DNA of 24,910 nucleotides from DATDRQ01 sp035291645. Its GTDB lineage: Bacteria; Chloroflexota; Anaerolineae; Anaerolineales; UBA4823. Every line of letters begins with the position of its first letter. Within the stretch, counting starts at the first letter, position 1. The position numbers and the translations under genes are program-made. The notes beneath the pieces were generated by a model, which was not told where the DNA came from, did no database searches, and was given only the letters and a program-made list of their open reading frames with translations. The stretch lies in NCBI GenBank assembly GCA_035291645.1, contig DATDRQ010000378.1, forward strand, positions 1 to 24,910, in the 5' to 3' direction. This document shows positions 1-7,448 of the stretch, in pieces.

Positions 1-54
1 GGTACGCTCTTCGTCTGTCAAGGTACGGAGGGGTTCTTTTTTTCGTCTGCTCAT
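1..54 (-). CDS. IS630-like transposase, N-terminal end only (runs off left edge)
   Basis: The minus strand reads ATG at 52-54 and stays open to the window edge, giving 18 residues that begin MSRRKKEPLRTLTDEER. This resembles the conserved opening of IS630-family transposases, just before their helix-turn-helix segment. A good Shine-Dalgarno (GAGGTGG) lies about 4 bases upstream of the start. A short perfect palindrome (CTACGA-TT-TCGTAG, 65-78) sits just further upstream. Only the first codons are visible, so whether the gene is intact and where the element ends cannot be judged. The family call rests on recalled resemblance of a short segment. Confidence 0.5.
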   Translation of the reverse strand, partial: MSRRKKEPLRTLTDEERT

Positions 55-274
55 ACGTCCACCTCTACGATTTCGTAGGATGACGCATTTTACTACCCAA
101 TCCCGTTTATGGCTATACCCGGGTCAAACGACCCACTAGTATTGAGCATCTTATTGCTGTAAGCAACATCTTTTCCTCTGGAGTTCCACCATAAAATTCC
201 TTTGTCCGGTAGTCGCAAATTTATGGTAGAGGTAGTGCGCCCCTAAAGTGAAAGTAGGGGGGTGGAACAATTGA

Positions 275-608
275 ATATTGAATCCTCTTGGTACCGGTGA
301 CTCCGTAGGGCACCACCCAGGCATGGGGGAGCGGGGTGCACTCCACTGTTGCCGCGAAGAGGTGGTGCATTTACGTGTGAGGATTGACAATGACGGCATA
401 TTAGACAACCACAGGCATGTGGCAATGGTAATGCGTTACTGAGAATGGCTCAAAAATCTCTTACTTCACATCATGAAACCCGCCGGATTAGATTATGATA
501 ACACCTACGAATTCGTTCGTGACACGTACTGGATTTCGGATTCGAGAGGTGGCTGAGATGGGGATGTGGGGGCTTCCAGTCCAGATTGTTTTGGCAGATA
601 AGAGATGA
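275..608 (+). pseudogene. Decayed coding stretch upstream of the glycosyltransferase, unidentified
   Basis: No intact gene occupies 55-604. One plus-strand frame is open from 275 to a single stop at 440-442, then continues to 557, with protein-like composition (for example HLRVRIDNDGILDNHRH and MKPAGLDYDNTYEFV). In a second frame a segment ending GLPVQIVLADKR runs to a TGA at 606-608, which overlaps the ATG of the next gene in the ATGA manner typical of coupled operon genes. This pattern fits the broken 3' part of a gene that once preceded the glycosyltransferase, with at least one nonsense codon and one frameshift. I do not recognise the family. Chance open frames remain possible. Confidence 0.3.
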
Positions 609-1879
609 AGAGGAAAAGCCGCAATATCGGTTTTGTATCTACGCGTTTCAGCGGAAACGATGGCGTTTCATTGGAGGCCGAAAAGTGGCTGCAACTGTTG
701 CTGCTTCTAGGCTATCCGTGTTTTTTGTTCGGTGGGGATTGTGATGAAAAAGAGCAGGAGTACAGTTATCTTGTCCCCGAAGCACATTTTAAGCACCCAG
801 AAATCCAGGATATTTACAAAACAGCTTTTTCTGCCCCTACGCGCCCACCTGAGATTACTGCTCGGATTTACCAATTAAAAAATCACCTCAAGCAGCAATT
901 GTACACTTTTACCAACCAATACGATATTCATCTTCTAATTGTGGAGAACGCATTAGCAATCCCGCTCAATATCCCTCTCGGAGTAGCCCTCACCGAGTTT
1001 ATCGCTGAGACAGGTTTACCGGTCATTGCTCACCATCACGACTTCTTTTGGGAGCGCAAGCGTTTTCTGACAAACTGTGTGTGGGATTATCTCAACATGG
1101 CTTTCCCTCCACACCTGCCTTCCATTCACCATGTGGTGATCAACTCATCCGCTTCTAACCAGCTCAGTTTACGCACCGGTATCTCCGCTATGTTAATCCC
1201 CAACGTGATGGATTTTGACAATCCCCCGCCTCCCCCTGATGAATACACACAAACCTTGAGGAGCGATATGAGTATTGCTCCAGATGAATATTTCTTCCTA
1301 CAACCCACCCGTGTCGTTCAGCGTAAAGGGATCGAGCACGCAATAGAGCTGATCCATCAGCTAGATTGCAGAGCACGCCTGGTAATTTCTCACGCCAGTG
1401 GGGACGAAGAGCACGATTACGAACAGCGTGTACGTAAATATGCCGAATTGCTTAATGTGCCCACCAACTTTGTCACAGAAATCATTCGCGACCAGCGTAC
1501 TTCACTAGCGGATGGTCGCAAGGTTTACACGTTATGGGATACCTATCAATGCGCTGACCTAGTGACGTACCCTTCCACGATCGAGGGTTTTGGCAACGCG
1601 TTCCTGGAAGCCGTTTACTTCAACAAACCTATCCTGGTCAATAATTATTCTATCTTTGCCATCGATATCAAGCCCAAAGGTTTTCGCGTCATCGAATTCG
1701 ATGGTTACATTACTGATCACACCGTCTGGCTAGTTAAAAGGATTTTAAAAGATCTCAATCTAGTCCAAGAAATGGTTGATTATAACTATGCATTAGCGCG
1801 ACGTCACTATTCGTACGCAATGCTCGAGCGCCGTCTCCAGACACTGCTCATGGTGTGTTTTGGTGAAGAAAGATGTTGA
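605..1879 (+). CDS. GT4-type glycosyltransferase
   Basis: This 424-residue protein has the two-domain GT-B layout of family 4 retaining glycosyltransferases. The N-terminal half opens with IGFVSTRFSGNDGVSLE (residues 8-24), a glycine-containing acceptor-side loop, and carries an HHHDFFWER stretch at 143-151. The C-terminal nucleotide-sugar half has PTRVVQRKGIE (235-243 region) and the EX7E signature (E327-GFGNAFL-E335). The N-terminal motif recalls synthases of mannosyl/glucosyl-glycerate type compatible solutes. The GH63-like glycosidase remnant downstream would fit such a cluster, but the acceptor is not proven. The start overlaps the end of an upstream decayed frame (ATGA). The gene is AT-richer than genes beyond 3.4 kb and lies between broken genes, yet it appears intact. 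A general GT4 role is secure; the substrate is inference. Confidence 0.85.
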   Translation: MKRKSRNIGFVSTRFSGNDGVSLEAEKWLQLLLLLGYPCFLFGGDCDEKEQEYSYLVPEAHFKHPEIQDIYKTAFSAPTRPPEITARIYQLKNHLKQQLYTFTNQYDIHLLIVENALAIPLNIPLGVALTEFIAETGLPVIAHHHDFFWERKRFLTNCVWDYLNMAFPPHLPSIHHVVINSSASNQLSLRTGISAMLIPNVMDFDNPPPPPDEYTQTLRSDMSIAPDEYFFLQPTRVVQRKGIEHAIELIHQLDCRARLVISHASGDEEHDYEQRVRKYAELLNVPTNFVTEIIRDQRTSLADGRKVYTLWDTYQCADLVTYPSTIEGFGNAFLEAVYFNKPILVNNYSIFAIDIKPKGFRVIEFDGYITDHTVWLVKRILKDLNLVQEMVDYNYALARRHYSYAMLERRLQTLLMVCFGEERC

Positions 1880-1900
1880 TAATTACTGCAGGATTATAAA

Positions 1901-2193
1901 ATGGCAGAAAGTTCCTCTCACTATTCACAATTGCTTAAAAACCGCATCAACCTGCGCCAGATTCCTTTCAGCGAGCGGGGTTCGTGCTTAATGGTTTTCT
2001 TTGAAAACCAGCATTTCAGCATTCGCCTTGCAGAGCGCTGGATTAAACTCAACAACGAGTGTCGGCTTACCGCACTCGCCCTCCACTCATCGATCAATTT
2101 GCCCTGACGGATGATTCTGGTAATCACCTACCATTGAAGGTTACCACTTATTCAGACAGTATCGAAATAGAGACACAAGTAGGATATTTCTAA
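1901..2193 (+). pseudogene. GH63 / glycogen-debranching-like glycosidase, 5' remnant (frameshifted, truncated)
   Basis: An ATG at 1901, 22 bases after the glycosyltransferase, begins 68 residues including NLRQIPFSERGS and FSIRLAERWIKL. This resembles the N-terminal domain of Anaerolineae debranching/GH63-like glycosidases. The frame stops at 2105-2107. However, from about 2071 another frame continues the expected sequence (RPPLIDQFALTDDSG, then LPLKVTTYSDSIEIE), so a one-base-class indel lies near 2069. That second frame hits TAA at 2191-2193, inside the target site of the IS982 element. The matching continuation reappears at 3128. The remnant is about 100 codons of a protein normally several hundred residues long and lacks any catalytic domain. 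Confidence 0.65.
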
Positions 2194-2196
2194 TTA

Positions 2197-3121
2197 ACCT
2201 AAGTTGCTACCTTACCAGGTAGTTGATGGAACAGGCCAAGACAAATAGCGCCACCTTCAATTCGAAGCCAGCCGGAGTGACGGCATGAATGTGTTTCGGC
2301 AATAGCTGCTCCAACAGACTTCCTGTTGTCTCGATCAGTTTGCGGTAAGAAGACATCAAGTAATGCACCCAAGGCTGCAAAGGCCGTTTCGAGTTCTTCT
2401 TCCGCAAGGGTGTCAATTGAAGACCCAATTCCTGGAAGAGATCTTCCACGCCGTAGTCGTTGTAGGCTTTATCGCCGGTAATCCGGGAGCCTTCCGGCAG
2501 GTCAAACCAGTATTGTTTCAAGGTCGGTGTGTCGCTGAAACCACCGGGTGTCAAGAAGAATTCGACCGGCTGACCAGCTTTGGTGATCAGGAGATGAACC
2601 TTCAAACCATAGAAATAGCGCCTCTTACTGGCTTGATAGCCGCGCCAGGCTTCTCCTTGATAGATGCGGCAGCGGATGATGCGGTAGTTGTCGCAAACCG
2701 CTACCGGAAAACTATCGACAATATAGAGGCTATCCTCATTCAACTGTTTCCAGGTTACACCCAGCAGGTGAAACAAGGCCCAGAACAGGTCAGCCGAACG
2801 ATGCCAACGCCGATTAAAGCGGCTCTTGGAAAGCATCTGGGGAATGTAACCACCTTCTTGCAGAAAACGGCAGGCTCTTTCATGATTTCCGCCAAAGAAC
2901 ATTGCCGCAACGATGGCTGCGGTCATCACTTCAGCATCGCTCATCCGGCATTGTGGGTCTTCAGAATGGTAAAGTGCTTTCAAAAGATCGTCACACAGGC
3001 AATAAACTGCTACAATTTGGGTGTCCATGGGTCCCTCCTGGAAAGTTGTGGTTTCGTCACCGACAACTTTACCAGAAGCCCCTTGGACTTTTTGTCACCT
3101 ACCCAAGGTGGCAACTTGGGT
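2197..3121 (-). mobile_element. Complete IS982-family insertion sequence
   Basis: The element is 925 bp, bounded by 17-bp imperfect inverted repeats: 2197-2213 (ACCTAAGTTGCTACCTT) and the complement of 3105-3121 (ACCCAAGTTGCCACCTT), matching at 15 of 17 positions. It is flanked by a direct TAATTA duplication at 2191-2196 and 3122-3127, the expected target-site duplication. One intact transposase fills the interior on the minus strand, and its stop codon lies inside the left repeat. Intact ends, duplication and reading frame suggest a recent, possibly still active insertion. It landed in an already defective glycosidase gene. Confidence 0.93.
2207..3028 (-). CDS. IS982 family transposase
   Basis: This 273-residue DDE transposase catalyses excision and insertion of the surrounding element. 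Visible family features are the N-terminal CLCDDLLKAL and MSDAEVMTAAIVAAMFFGGN segments, the SRFNRR motif (69-74), and the core VDSFPVAVCDNYRI, whose D105 is the likely first catalytic acid. D186 in TGDKAYND and E233 in RKLIETTGS are the likely second and third. The start is supported by an AGGAGG Shine-Dalgarno directly upstream (rc of 3034-3041). Length is slightly short of the usual 290-300 residues for IS982 but no key motif is missing. The long plus-strand open frame opposite it (2363-3124) is only its antisense shadow. Confidence 0.93.
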   Translation of the reverse strand: MDTQIVAVYCLCDDLLKALYHSEDPQCRMSDAEVMTAAIVAAMFFGGNHERACRFLQEGGYIPQMLSKSRFNRRWHRSADLFWALFHLLGVTWKQLNEDSLYIVDSFPVAVCDNYRIIRCRIYQGEAWRGYQASKRRYFYGLKVHLLITKAGQPVEFFLTPGGFSDTPTLKQYWFDLPEGSRITGDKAYNDYGVEDLFQELGLQLTPLRKKNSKRPLQPWVHYLMSSYRKLIETTGSLLEQLLPKHIHAVTPAGFELKVALFVLACSINYLVR

Positions 3122-3127
3122 TAATTA

Positions 3128-3298
3128 GCATTTCTGGATAGCGAGACGCTGTACCTTTTACTTCCGCCTGCCCGGTGTGGGCTCACCATTCGGGCACTGC
3201 TGGACCAGGCCCAGGCAGATCGGCGTGGGTTTGGCTACCGTAACTTTCAGCATTTTCGTTTGCATGTCTTGGTTGCCTTTGAGCCGGTTTCCCGTTAA
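3128..3298 (+). pseudogene. Continuation of the glycosidase remnant, possibly fused to a transposase tail
   Basis: Directly after the right TAATTA copy, the frame interrupted at 2191 resumes with LAFLDSETLYLLLPPARCGL and then QAQADRRG. This matches what follows 'F-R-L-A-F' in GH63/debranching-like N-terminal domains, so the two pieces flank the IS as one former gene. The last part (GFGYRNFQHFRLHVLVAF, about 3226-3279, stop at 3296-3298) no longer looks like the glycosidase. It resembles the C-terminal tail of ISL3-type transposases, which suggests an older deletion or fusion. The glycosidase continuity is fairly convincing; the transposase tail is a weak resemblance. Confidence 0.5.
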
Positions 3299-3359
3299 AG
3301 CCGGAAGAGCCAGAATTAATTATGGTAATTTGCCGTTGTGATAAAATATCCACTCGAAT

Positions 3360-3433
3360 GGGCGAGTAGCTCAGTTGGTTAGAGCACATGCTTTACACGC
3401 ATGGTGTCGGGGGTTCGAGTCCCTCCTCGCCCA
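3360..3433 (+). tRNA. tRNA-Val (anticodon TAC)
   Basis: The 74-nt cloverleaf is complete: acceptor stem GGGCGAG/CTCGCCC, D stem GCTC/GAGC, anticodon stem CATGC/GCATG with loop TTTACAC, giving anticodon TAC for valine. The variable loop is GTGTC, the T arm GGGGG-TTCGAGT-CCCTC, and the discriminator base A3433. CCA is not encoded. A run of nine T (3435-3443) follows at once. The gene separates the AT-richer decayed region on the left from the GC-rich region on the right. Confidence 0.97.
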
Positions 3434-3453
3434 CTTTTTTTTTCTCCAATTCC

Positions 3454-3481
3454 TTGACACTACACCCCCATTGGGTATAAT
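3454..3481 (+). promoter_or_regulatory. Near-consensus sigma-70 promoter of the Ser/Thr kinase gene
   Basis: A perfect -35 (TTGACA, 3454-3459) and a perfect -10 (TATAAT, 3476-3481) are separated by 16 bases. Transcription would start near 3488, giving a leader of about 145 nt before the kinase start at 3632. It is the strongest promoter-like sequence I see in the window. Confidence 0.75.
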
Positions 3482-3554
3482 CCTCGAAAGTTTGTCCGGA
3501 TTCTCCTAAATTTTCCGAAAAACCGGCGAATCAGGACATTTTCCATCACAATTT

Positions 3555-3583
3555 CGTCTCCACAATCTATCGCGGGGGAGACG
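3555..3583 (+). promoter_or_regulatory. Hairpin in the kinase 5' leader
   Basis: CGTCTCC (3555-3561) can pair with GGAGACG (3577-3583) across a 15-nt loop. It lies about 50 nt upstream of the kinase start inside the unusually long leader. It has no trailing T run, so it is not a terminator. A regulatory role is only a guess. Confidence 0.3.
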
Positions 3584-3631
3584 CCCAACCCTAATGAGTG
3601 CATGCAGGTCAGGGTGTGAGGGAGTAATCGT

Positions 3632-5521
3632 ATGTCGCAGTCAAGCTGGATAGGGCAAACCATAGGTGGTAGGTACATCATCGAAGAAATGCTCGGCCGG
3701 GGCGGCATGTCCACTGTTTACAAGGCCAGGGACCCCAACCTGCGCCGCATCGTGGCTGTGAAATTGATCCACGCCCACCTGTCTGATGATCCGCGCTTCG
3801 TAACGCGCTTCGAGGAAGAAGCGACCGCCATCGCCCAGCTCCGTCACCCAAACATCATCCAGGTGTTCGACTTCAATTCCGATGGCGAGACCTACTACAT
3901 GGTGATGGAATATGTCCCGGGCGAGACCCTCCAGGAGCGCTTGCACCGCATGCACAACGTCGGTCGCCAGCTACCGGCCCAGGATGCAATCCGCTATTCG
4001 ATCCAGGTCAGCGATGCTTTAAACTATGCGCATAAACGCGGCATGATCCACCGCGACGTCAAACCAGCCAACATCATGCTGGACGTGCAGGACCAGGCAA
4101 TTCTGATGGACTTCGGCATCGTCAAGCTGATCGGCAGCGAGCGCCATACTGCAACCGGGGCTGTCGTAGGAACCGCTATGTACATGTCACCGGAGATGAT
4201 CCGCGGCGAATCTCCCGATGCGCGCGCCGACATCTACTCCATGGGCGTGGCTTTGTATGAGATGGTCAACGGTGAAGCGCCCTTCAAGGCTGATTCGGCC
4301 ATGACCTTAATGATGATGCACCTGCACGATCCCATCCCCGACCTGCGCACGCTGCGCCCGGAGGTCCCGGAAGACCTGGTCCAGGTGATCGAGAAAGCTT
4401 TACAAAAGGATCGCGCCGACCGTTACCCATCCGCTGCAGCCATGGAGGCAACCTTGCGGCAGGTCTTCGACCGGCTGAGTGGCGGATCGACGCCCGCCGC
4501 CACCGTCATCGAACCGGCGCCCGAACCGGGTAAACCGGCTGCCATGCGAGACGCACCCGCCACCATGGTAGACCCGCAGGTCGAGGCGCCCAGTCCAGGC
4601 GCGGATCTCATGAAAGCCGCTGTCGTACTGCCTCCGCTTCCCGCAGCCAAGCCTGCCTTGCCGCCTGCTTACACACCCGCTTTCTCGGAACAGGCTGCGC
4701 CTCCAGCCGGCACCCTGGCCGACTCACCGGGGGCTCCAGCGAGCGCGGCCTACGCCGCCTCGACCCCCGCGACACCAGCAGGCCTTCAACCTCCTTCCGC
4801 CTGGAGCACGGCCAGCGCACCACCGGCTGCCGCTGGTTCCGGAGGCGGTGGTTCTCCCACCGGGCCGGCGGCGCCCGCAGCCGGTGCCTCAGGCGGGAAG
4901 CGCTCGATCCCCCCAACCATCCTGCTGGTCACCGCCGGGATCGTCCTGCTGCTCCTCCTGGGAGCCGGAGCCATCGGCTTCCTCTCCGGACAGCTGTCCG
5001 CTGGGGGACAGGACCAATCCGGCACCGCCACTGCCGAAGGCGCCACTCAGCTCGCTGCAGCTGTCTCCCCCACCGATCCGCCAACGGACACCCCCGAACC
5101 TACCGCGACTGCCACACAGACCCAGGTCCCTCCCACCCCTACCACCGATCTCTTATCCTTCTATGAAACGTTGACCCCGCAGGTAACCCCCACCGTTTGG
5201 GTCCCGCCTGCCCCGCTGTTCGCCCGCATCACCGGTATCACCATCGACGCCGCCGACAGCCGCTACGTCGTGGAGTACGAGACCTACGGGTACACCGAAC
5301 AGCTGCCCGGCATGCACGTACACTTCTTCTTTGATACAGTCACGCCGGAAAACGCCGGTATTCCCGGCTCAGGGCCGTGGTTCCTGTACGGCGGGCCGCG
5401 TCCGTTCAGGGAATACCGCCTTTCCGATAAACCAGCAGCTGCCACCCAGATGTGCGCCCTGGTCGCGCTTGACGATCACAGCATCATCCCCGAAAGCGGC
5501 AACTGTGTCCCGCTGCCTTGA
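3632..5521 (+). CDS. PknB-type membrane Ser/Thr protein kinase with extracytoplasmic domain
   Basis: This 629-residue Hanks-type kinase would phosphorylate Ser/Thr on cytoplasmic targets. The kinase domain spans about 12-282: glycine loop LGRGGMSTV (21-29), VAVK with K44, catalytic HRDVKPAN (D142, N147), DFG (160-162), and GTAMYMSPE. A Pro/Ala-rich linker (about 285-425) follows, then one membrane helix (about 429-452, ILLVTAGIVLLLLLGAGAIG) and a Thr/Pro-rich stalk. The outer domain of about 100 residues (530-629) has two cysteines (C608, C624). No PASTA repeats are present, so the sensor part differs from classical PknB. ATG 3632 has a GAGGGAG Shine-Dalgarno. It is expressed from its own promoter with a long leader and converges on the FHA-hydrolase gene, a plausible phospho-dependent partner. 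Confidence 0.95.
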   Translation: MSQSSWIGQTIGGRYIIEEMLGRGGMSTVYKARDPNLRRIVAVKLIHAHLSDDPRFVTRFEEEATAIAQLRHPNIIQVFDFNSDGETYYMVMEYVPGETLQERLHRMHNVGRQLPAQDAIRYSIQVSDALNYAHKRGMIHRDVKPANIMLDVQDQAILMDFGIVKLIGSERHTATGAVVGTAMYMSPEMIRGESPDARADIYSMGVALYEMVNGEAPFKADSAMTLMMMHLHDPIPDLRTLRPEVPEDLVQVIEKALQKDRADRYPSAAAMEATLRQVFDRLSGGSTPAATVIEPAPEPGKPAAMRDAPATMVDPQVEAPSPGADLMKAAVVLPPLPAAKPALPPAYTPAFSEQAAPPAGTLADSPGAPASAAYAASTPATPAGLQPPSAWSTASAPPAAAGSGGGGSPTGPAAPAAGASGGKRSIPPTILLVTAGIVLLLLLGAGAIGFLSGQLSAGGQDQSGTATAEGATQLAAAVSPTDPPTDTPEPTATATQTQVPPTPTTDLLSFYETLTPQVTPTVWVPPAPLFARITGITIDAADSRYVVEYETYGYTEQLPGMHVHFFFDTVTPENAGIPGSGPWFLYGGPRPFREYRLSDKPAAATQMCALVALDDHSIIPESGNCVPLP

Positions 5522-5540
5522 TCGCCAGACTTAAGCATAA

Positions 5541-5569
5541 AAAATCCCCGCCAGATTTGCGGGGATTTT
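5541..5569. terminator. Bidirectional rho-independent terminator
   Basis: A perfect 11-bp stem (AAAATCCCCGC 5541-5551 with GCGGGGATTTT 5559-5569) closes a 7-nt loop. T-rich sequence flanks the stem on each strand. It lies exactly between the convergent kinase and FHA-hydrolase genes and would end transcription from both sides. Confidence 0.9.
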
Positions 5570-5595
5570 CTTTAAATATATTTCACCTTCTTCAT

Positions 5596-7287
5596 CTACC
5601 TGTTCGTCAGCTCCAACTTCAGGCGCATCTTCACATCGTTGTCGACAAACAACGATCCGTGGTACTGCTGCACCGGGTGGATCTCTGATCCTTCCAGCAC
5701 GGCGCTCTTTTCTGGAACCGTGCTGTCCCCATTCGGCTCCAGCTGGTAGGTCATGTCCCTCCACTCCTGTTTCAATCCGCGCACCAGTTTGATGATCGAG
5801 ATCGTCTTGAGGCCATACCCAAAGATCGAGATGGTCGGTACGCTGGAACGTCGTCCCAGCTCCTTGCGGAACCCCTTGGCTTCCCCGAATAAAGACCGCT
5901 GCTCCTCGGTGATCCAGCTCTCGTCCTCGTACAGGTTGATCGCCTGCCCCTTTTGATCGACCGCACAGGCGTAGGTAGGCAGTATCTGGTAGCTGGTTGG
6001 GAAAGAAGAGACGATCCGGCGCAGGCGTTCCCCCAACAGCCCGAAAGGCAGCACTTCCGGGTGGATTAACAGGCTGGATAACGCCTTGGGGACGCCCTGG
6101 TGCGGTCCGCCCATCAAGATCAATCGACCGACCTTGTCTTTCCCGCCGCATTTCTCCACATAATACCGGCTGACCAGTGTTCCCAGGCTGTGACCGATCA
6201 GGGTGATCGGTGGTTTTAACTCCCAGGCTTCGATCGCCGCTCCCAGCAACCGGGCAGATTGGCGTACATCCTGCCGCCAATCATAAGCGAACTCGAAGAA
6301 ATCCTTGCCGCGTTCATAGCCCAGGTCCTCGACCAGATAATCGCCCATCCGGTTGTATTGCTCGAGCTTGACCAGGTTCGGGACGATGATCACTTCATTG
6401 ACGATCCCGCGAGGTTCCAGGGGATGCGGGCCGTCCATGCGGAAGATCTCCGGATTCTTGAGCATGACCTTGATGTTCGGCCAGATGCGCTCGCTGCCCA
6501 GCCATAGCTCCGAACCCATCAGCCCGGGGACGAATACCACCGGGCGCCGCTCAGGCATCAAAGCGAGCAGTTCGTCTGCGATGGTCAGGGATGGTTCCGA
6601 AAAACCGCCTTTGAAGACCAGCTGGAAGTCGCCGATGTGCAGCACATCACCGTTTTCCAGGAATTGCTCGCTGACCGGCTTCTCCCCAATCCTGGTACCG
6701 TTGCGGCTGCCCAGGTCGCGCACCAGGAAACCCGCACCCTTCCGGATGACCTGGGCGTGCTGGCGGGATACCTTGGGGTGATCGAGCACCAGGTCGTTGC
6801 CCGCTATCCGCCCGATCGACAGGTTGTCGACCTTCTCGAGCGGGACCTCCCAGGTCTGTTCAGCCGAGTAGACCACCAGGCGCGGCGTCTCGGTATCGTT
6901 GATCGCCACTGCCAATGCCCGGTTCTCCAGCGTCGCCTCCAGCTCAACCATCGTGTTAATCATGGTCATGGCGGGTTCTTCGAAGGGCGCCGCCGTCTGG
7001 TAGCGCAGGCTGGTATTGCCGACTGTGATCGTATCCCCTGAGGACAGCGTGCTTGTCTCGATCGGATTCCCGTTGAGGCGAGTTCCGTTCGAGGAGCGCA
7101 GGTCGAAGAGTGTGCATCCTTGCGGACCACACTCGATCCGGGCGTGTGACCGTGAGACGCGCCCATCTCCTAGAACGACGTCATTCGTCATCGCCCGCCC
7201 GATGGTGACGCTGGTGGCGTTCAGCTCGTATTCCTGCTCACCCCCTTCGGGTAAGCCCAGGATCAGTTTGCCGTAGGATGAAGTCAT
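5596..7287 (-). CDS. Tandem FHA domains fused to LCAT-like alpha/beta hydrolase
   Basis: This 563-residue protein has two phosphothreonine-binding FHA domains. The first (about 8-95) has SVTIGRAMTNDVV, VSRSHARI and SSNGTRLNG; the second (about 140-225) has LSIGRIAGNDLVL, VSRQHAQV and SRNGTRI. A C-terminal hydrolase of the lecithin:cholesterol acyltransferase/lipase type (about 249-563) follows. It has the oxyanion segment VVFVPGLMGSELW, nucleophile S367 in IGHSLG, probable acid D521 in GDSTVP and probable H543 in YHGSL. No signal peptide or membrane helix is seen, so it should be cytoplasmic. The start is set at 7287 because GGGGAGG precedes it; an upstream extension of 34 residues has no homology-like content. 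The neighbour kinase could create the pThr ligand; this is inference. Confidence 0.9.
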   Translation of the reverse strand: MTSSYGKLILGLPEGGEQEYELNATSVTIGRAMTNDVVLGDGRVSRSHARIECGPQGCTLFDLRSSNGTRLNGNPIETSTLSSGDTITVGNTSLRYQTAAPFEEPAMTMINTMVELEATLENRALAVAINDTETPRLVVYSAEQTWEVPLEKVDNLSIGRIAGNDLVLDHPKVSRQHAQVIRKGAGFLVRDLGSRNGTRIGEKPVSEQFLENGDVLHIGDFQLVFKGGFSEPSLTIADELLALMPERRPVVFVPGLMGSELWLGSERIWPNIKVMLKNPEIFRMDGPHPLEPRGIVNEVIIVPNLVKLEQYNRMGDYLVEDLGYERGKDFFEFAYDWRQDVRQSARLLGAAIEAWELKPPITLIGHSLGTLVSRYYVEKCGGKDKVGRLILMGGPHQGVPKALSSLLIHPEVLPFGLLGERLRRIVSSFPTSYQILPTYACAVDQKGQAINLYEDESWITEEQRSLFGEAKGFRKELGRRSSVPTISIFGYGLKTISIIKLVRGLKQEWRDMTYQLEPNGDSTVPEKSAVLEGSEIHPVQQYHGSLFVDNDVKMRLKLELTNR

Positions 7288-7448
7288 GCCGCCTCCCCAT
7301 ATCGATGATATACATCTTTTTTGATACGACGGTCTTCGCATCCTTACACGTGGACCGGAAACCGCGCCCAACATATGCCATGGATGCATTTTTATAACAT
7401 CATTTCAATCTTTTTTCCAGGACTTCTGTACTGACTCATCGATCTCCT

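Noticed and set aside
2363..3124. 253-codon plus-strand open frame across the IS element
   Set aside because: It is antisense to the IS982 transposase, has no family motifs and no convincing Shine-Dalgarno.
3434..3443. T run after tRNA-Val as a full intrinsic terminator
   Set aside because: No separate hairpin precedes it other than the tRNA itself, so it is noted only as a probable end of the tRNA transcript.
5531..6280. 249-codon minus-strand frame overlapping the FHA-hydrolase 3' half
   Set aside because: Other-frame shadow; the hydrolase motifs are in the longer frame and the terminator lies inside this one.
7288..7389. 34-residue N-terminal extension of the FHA-hydrolase
   Set aside because: No homology-like content and a GGGGAGG Shine-Dalgarno directly serves ATG 7287.
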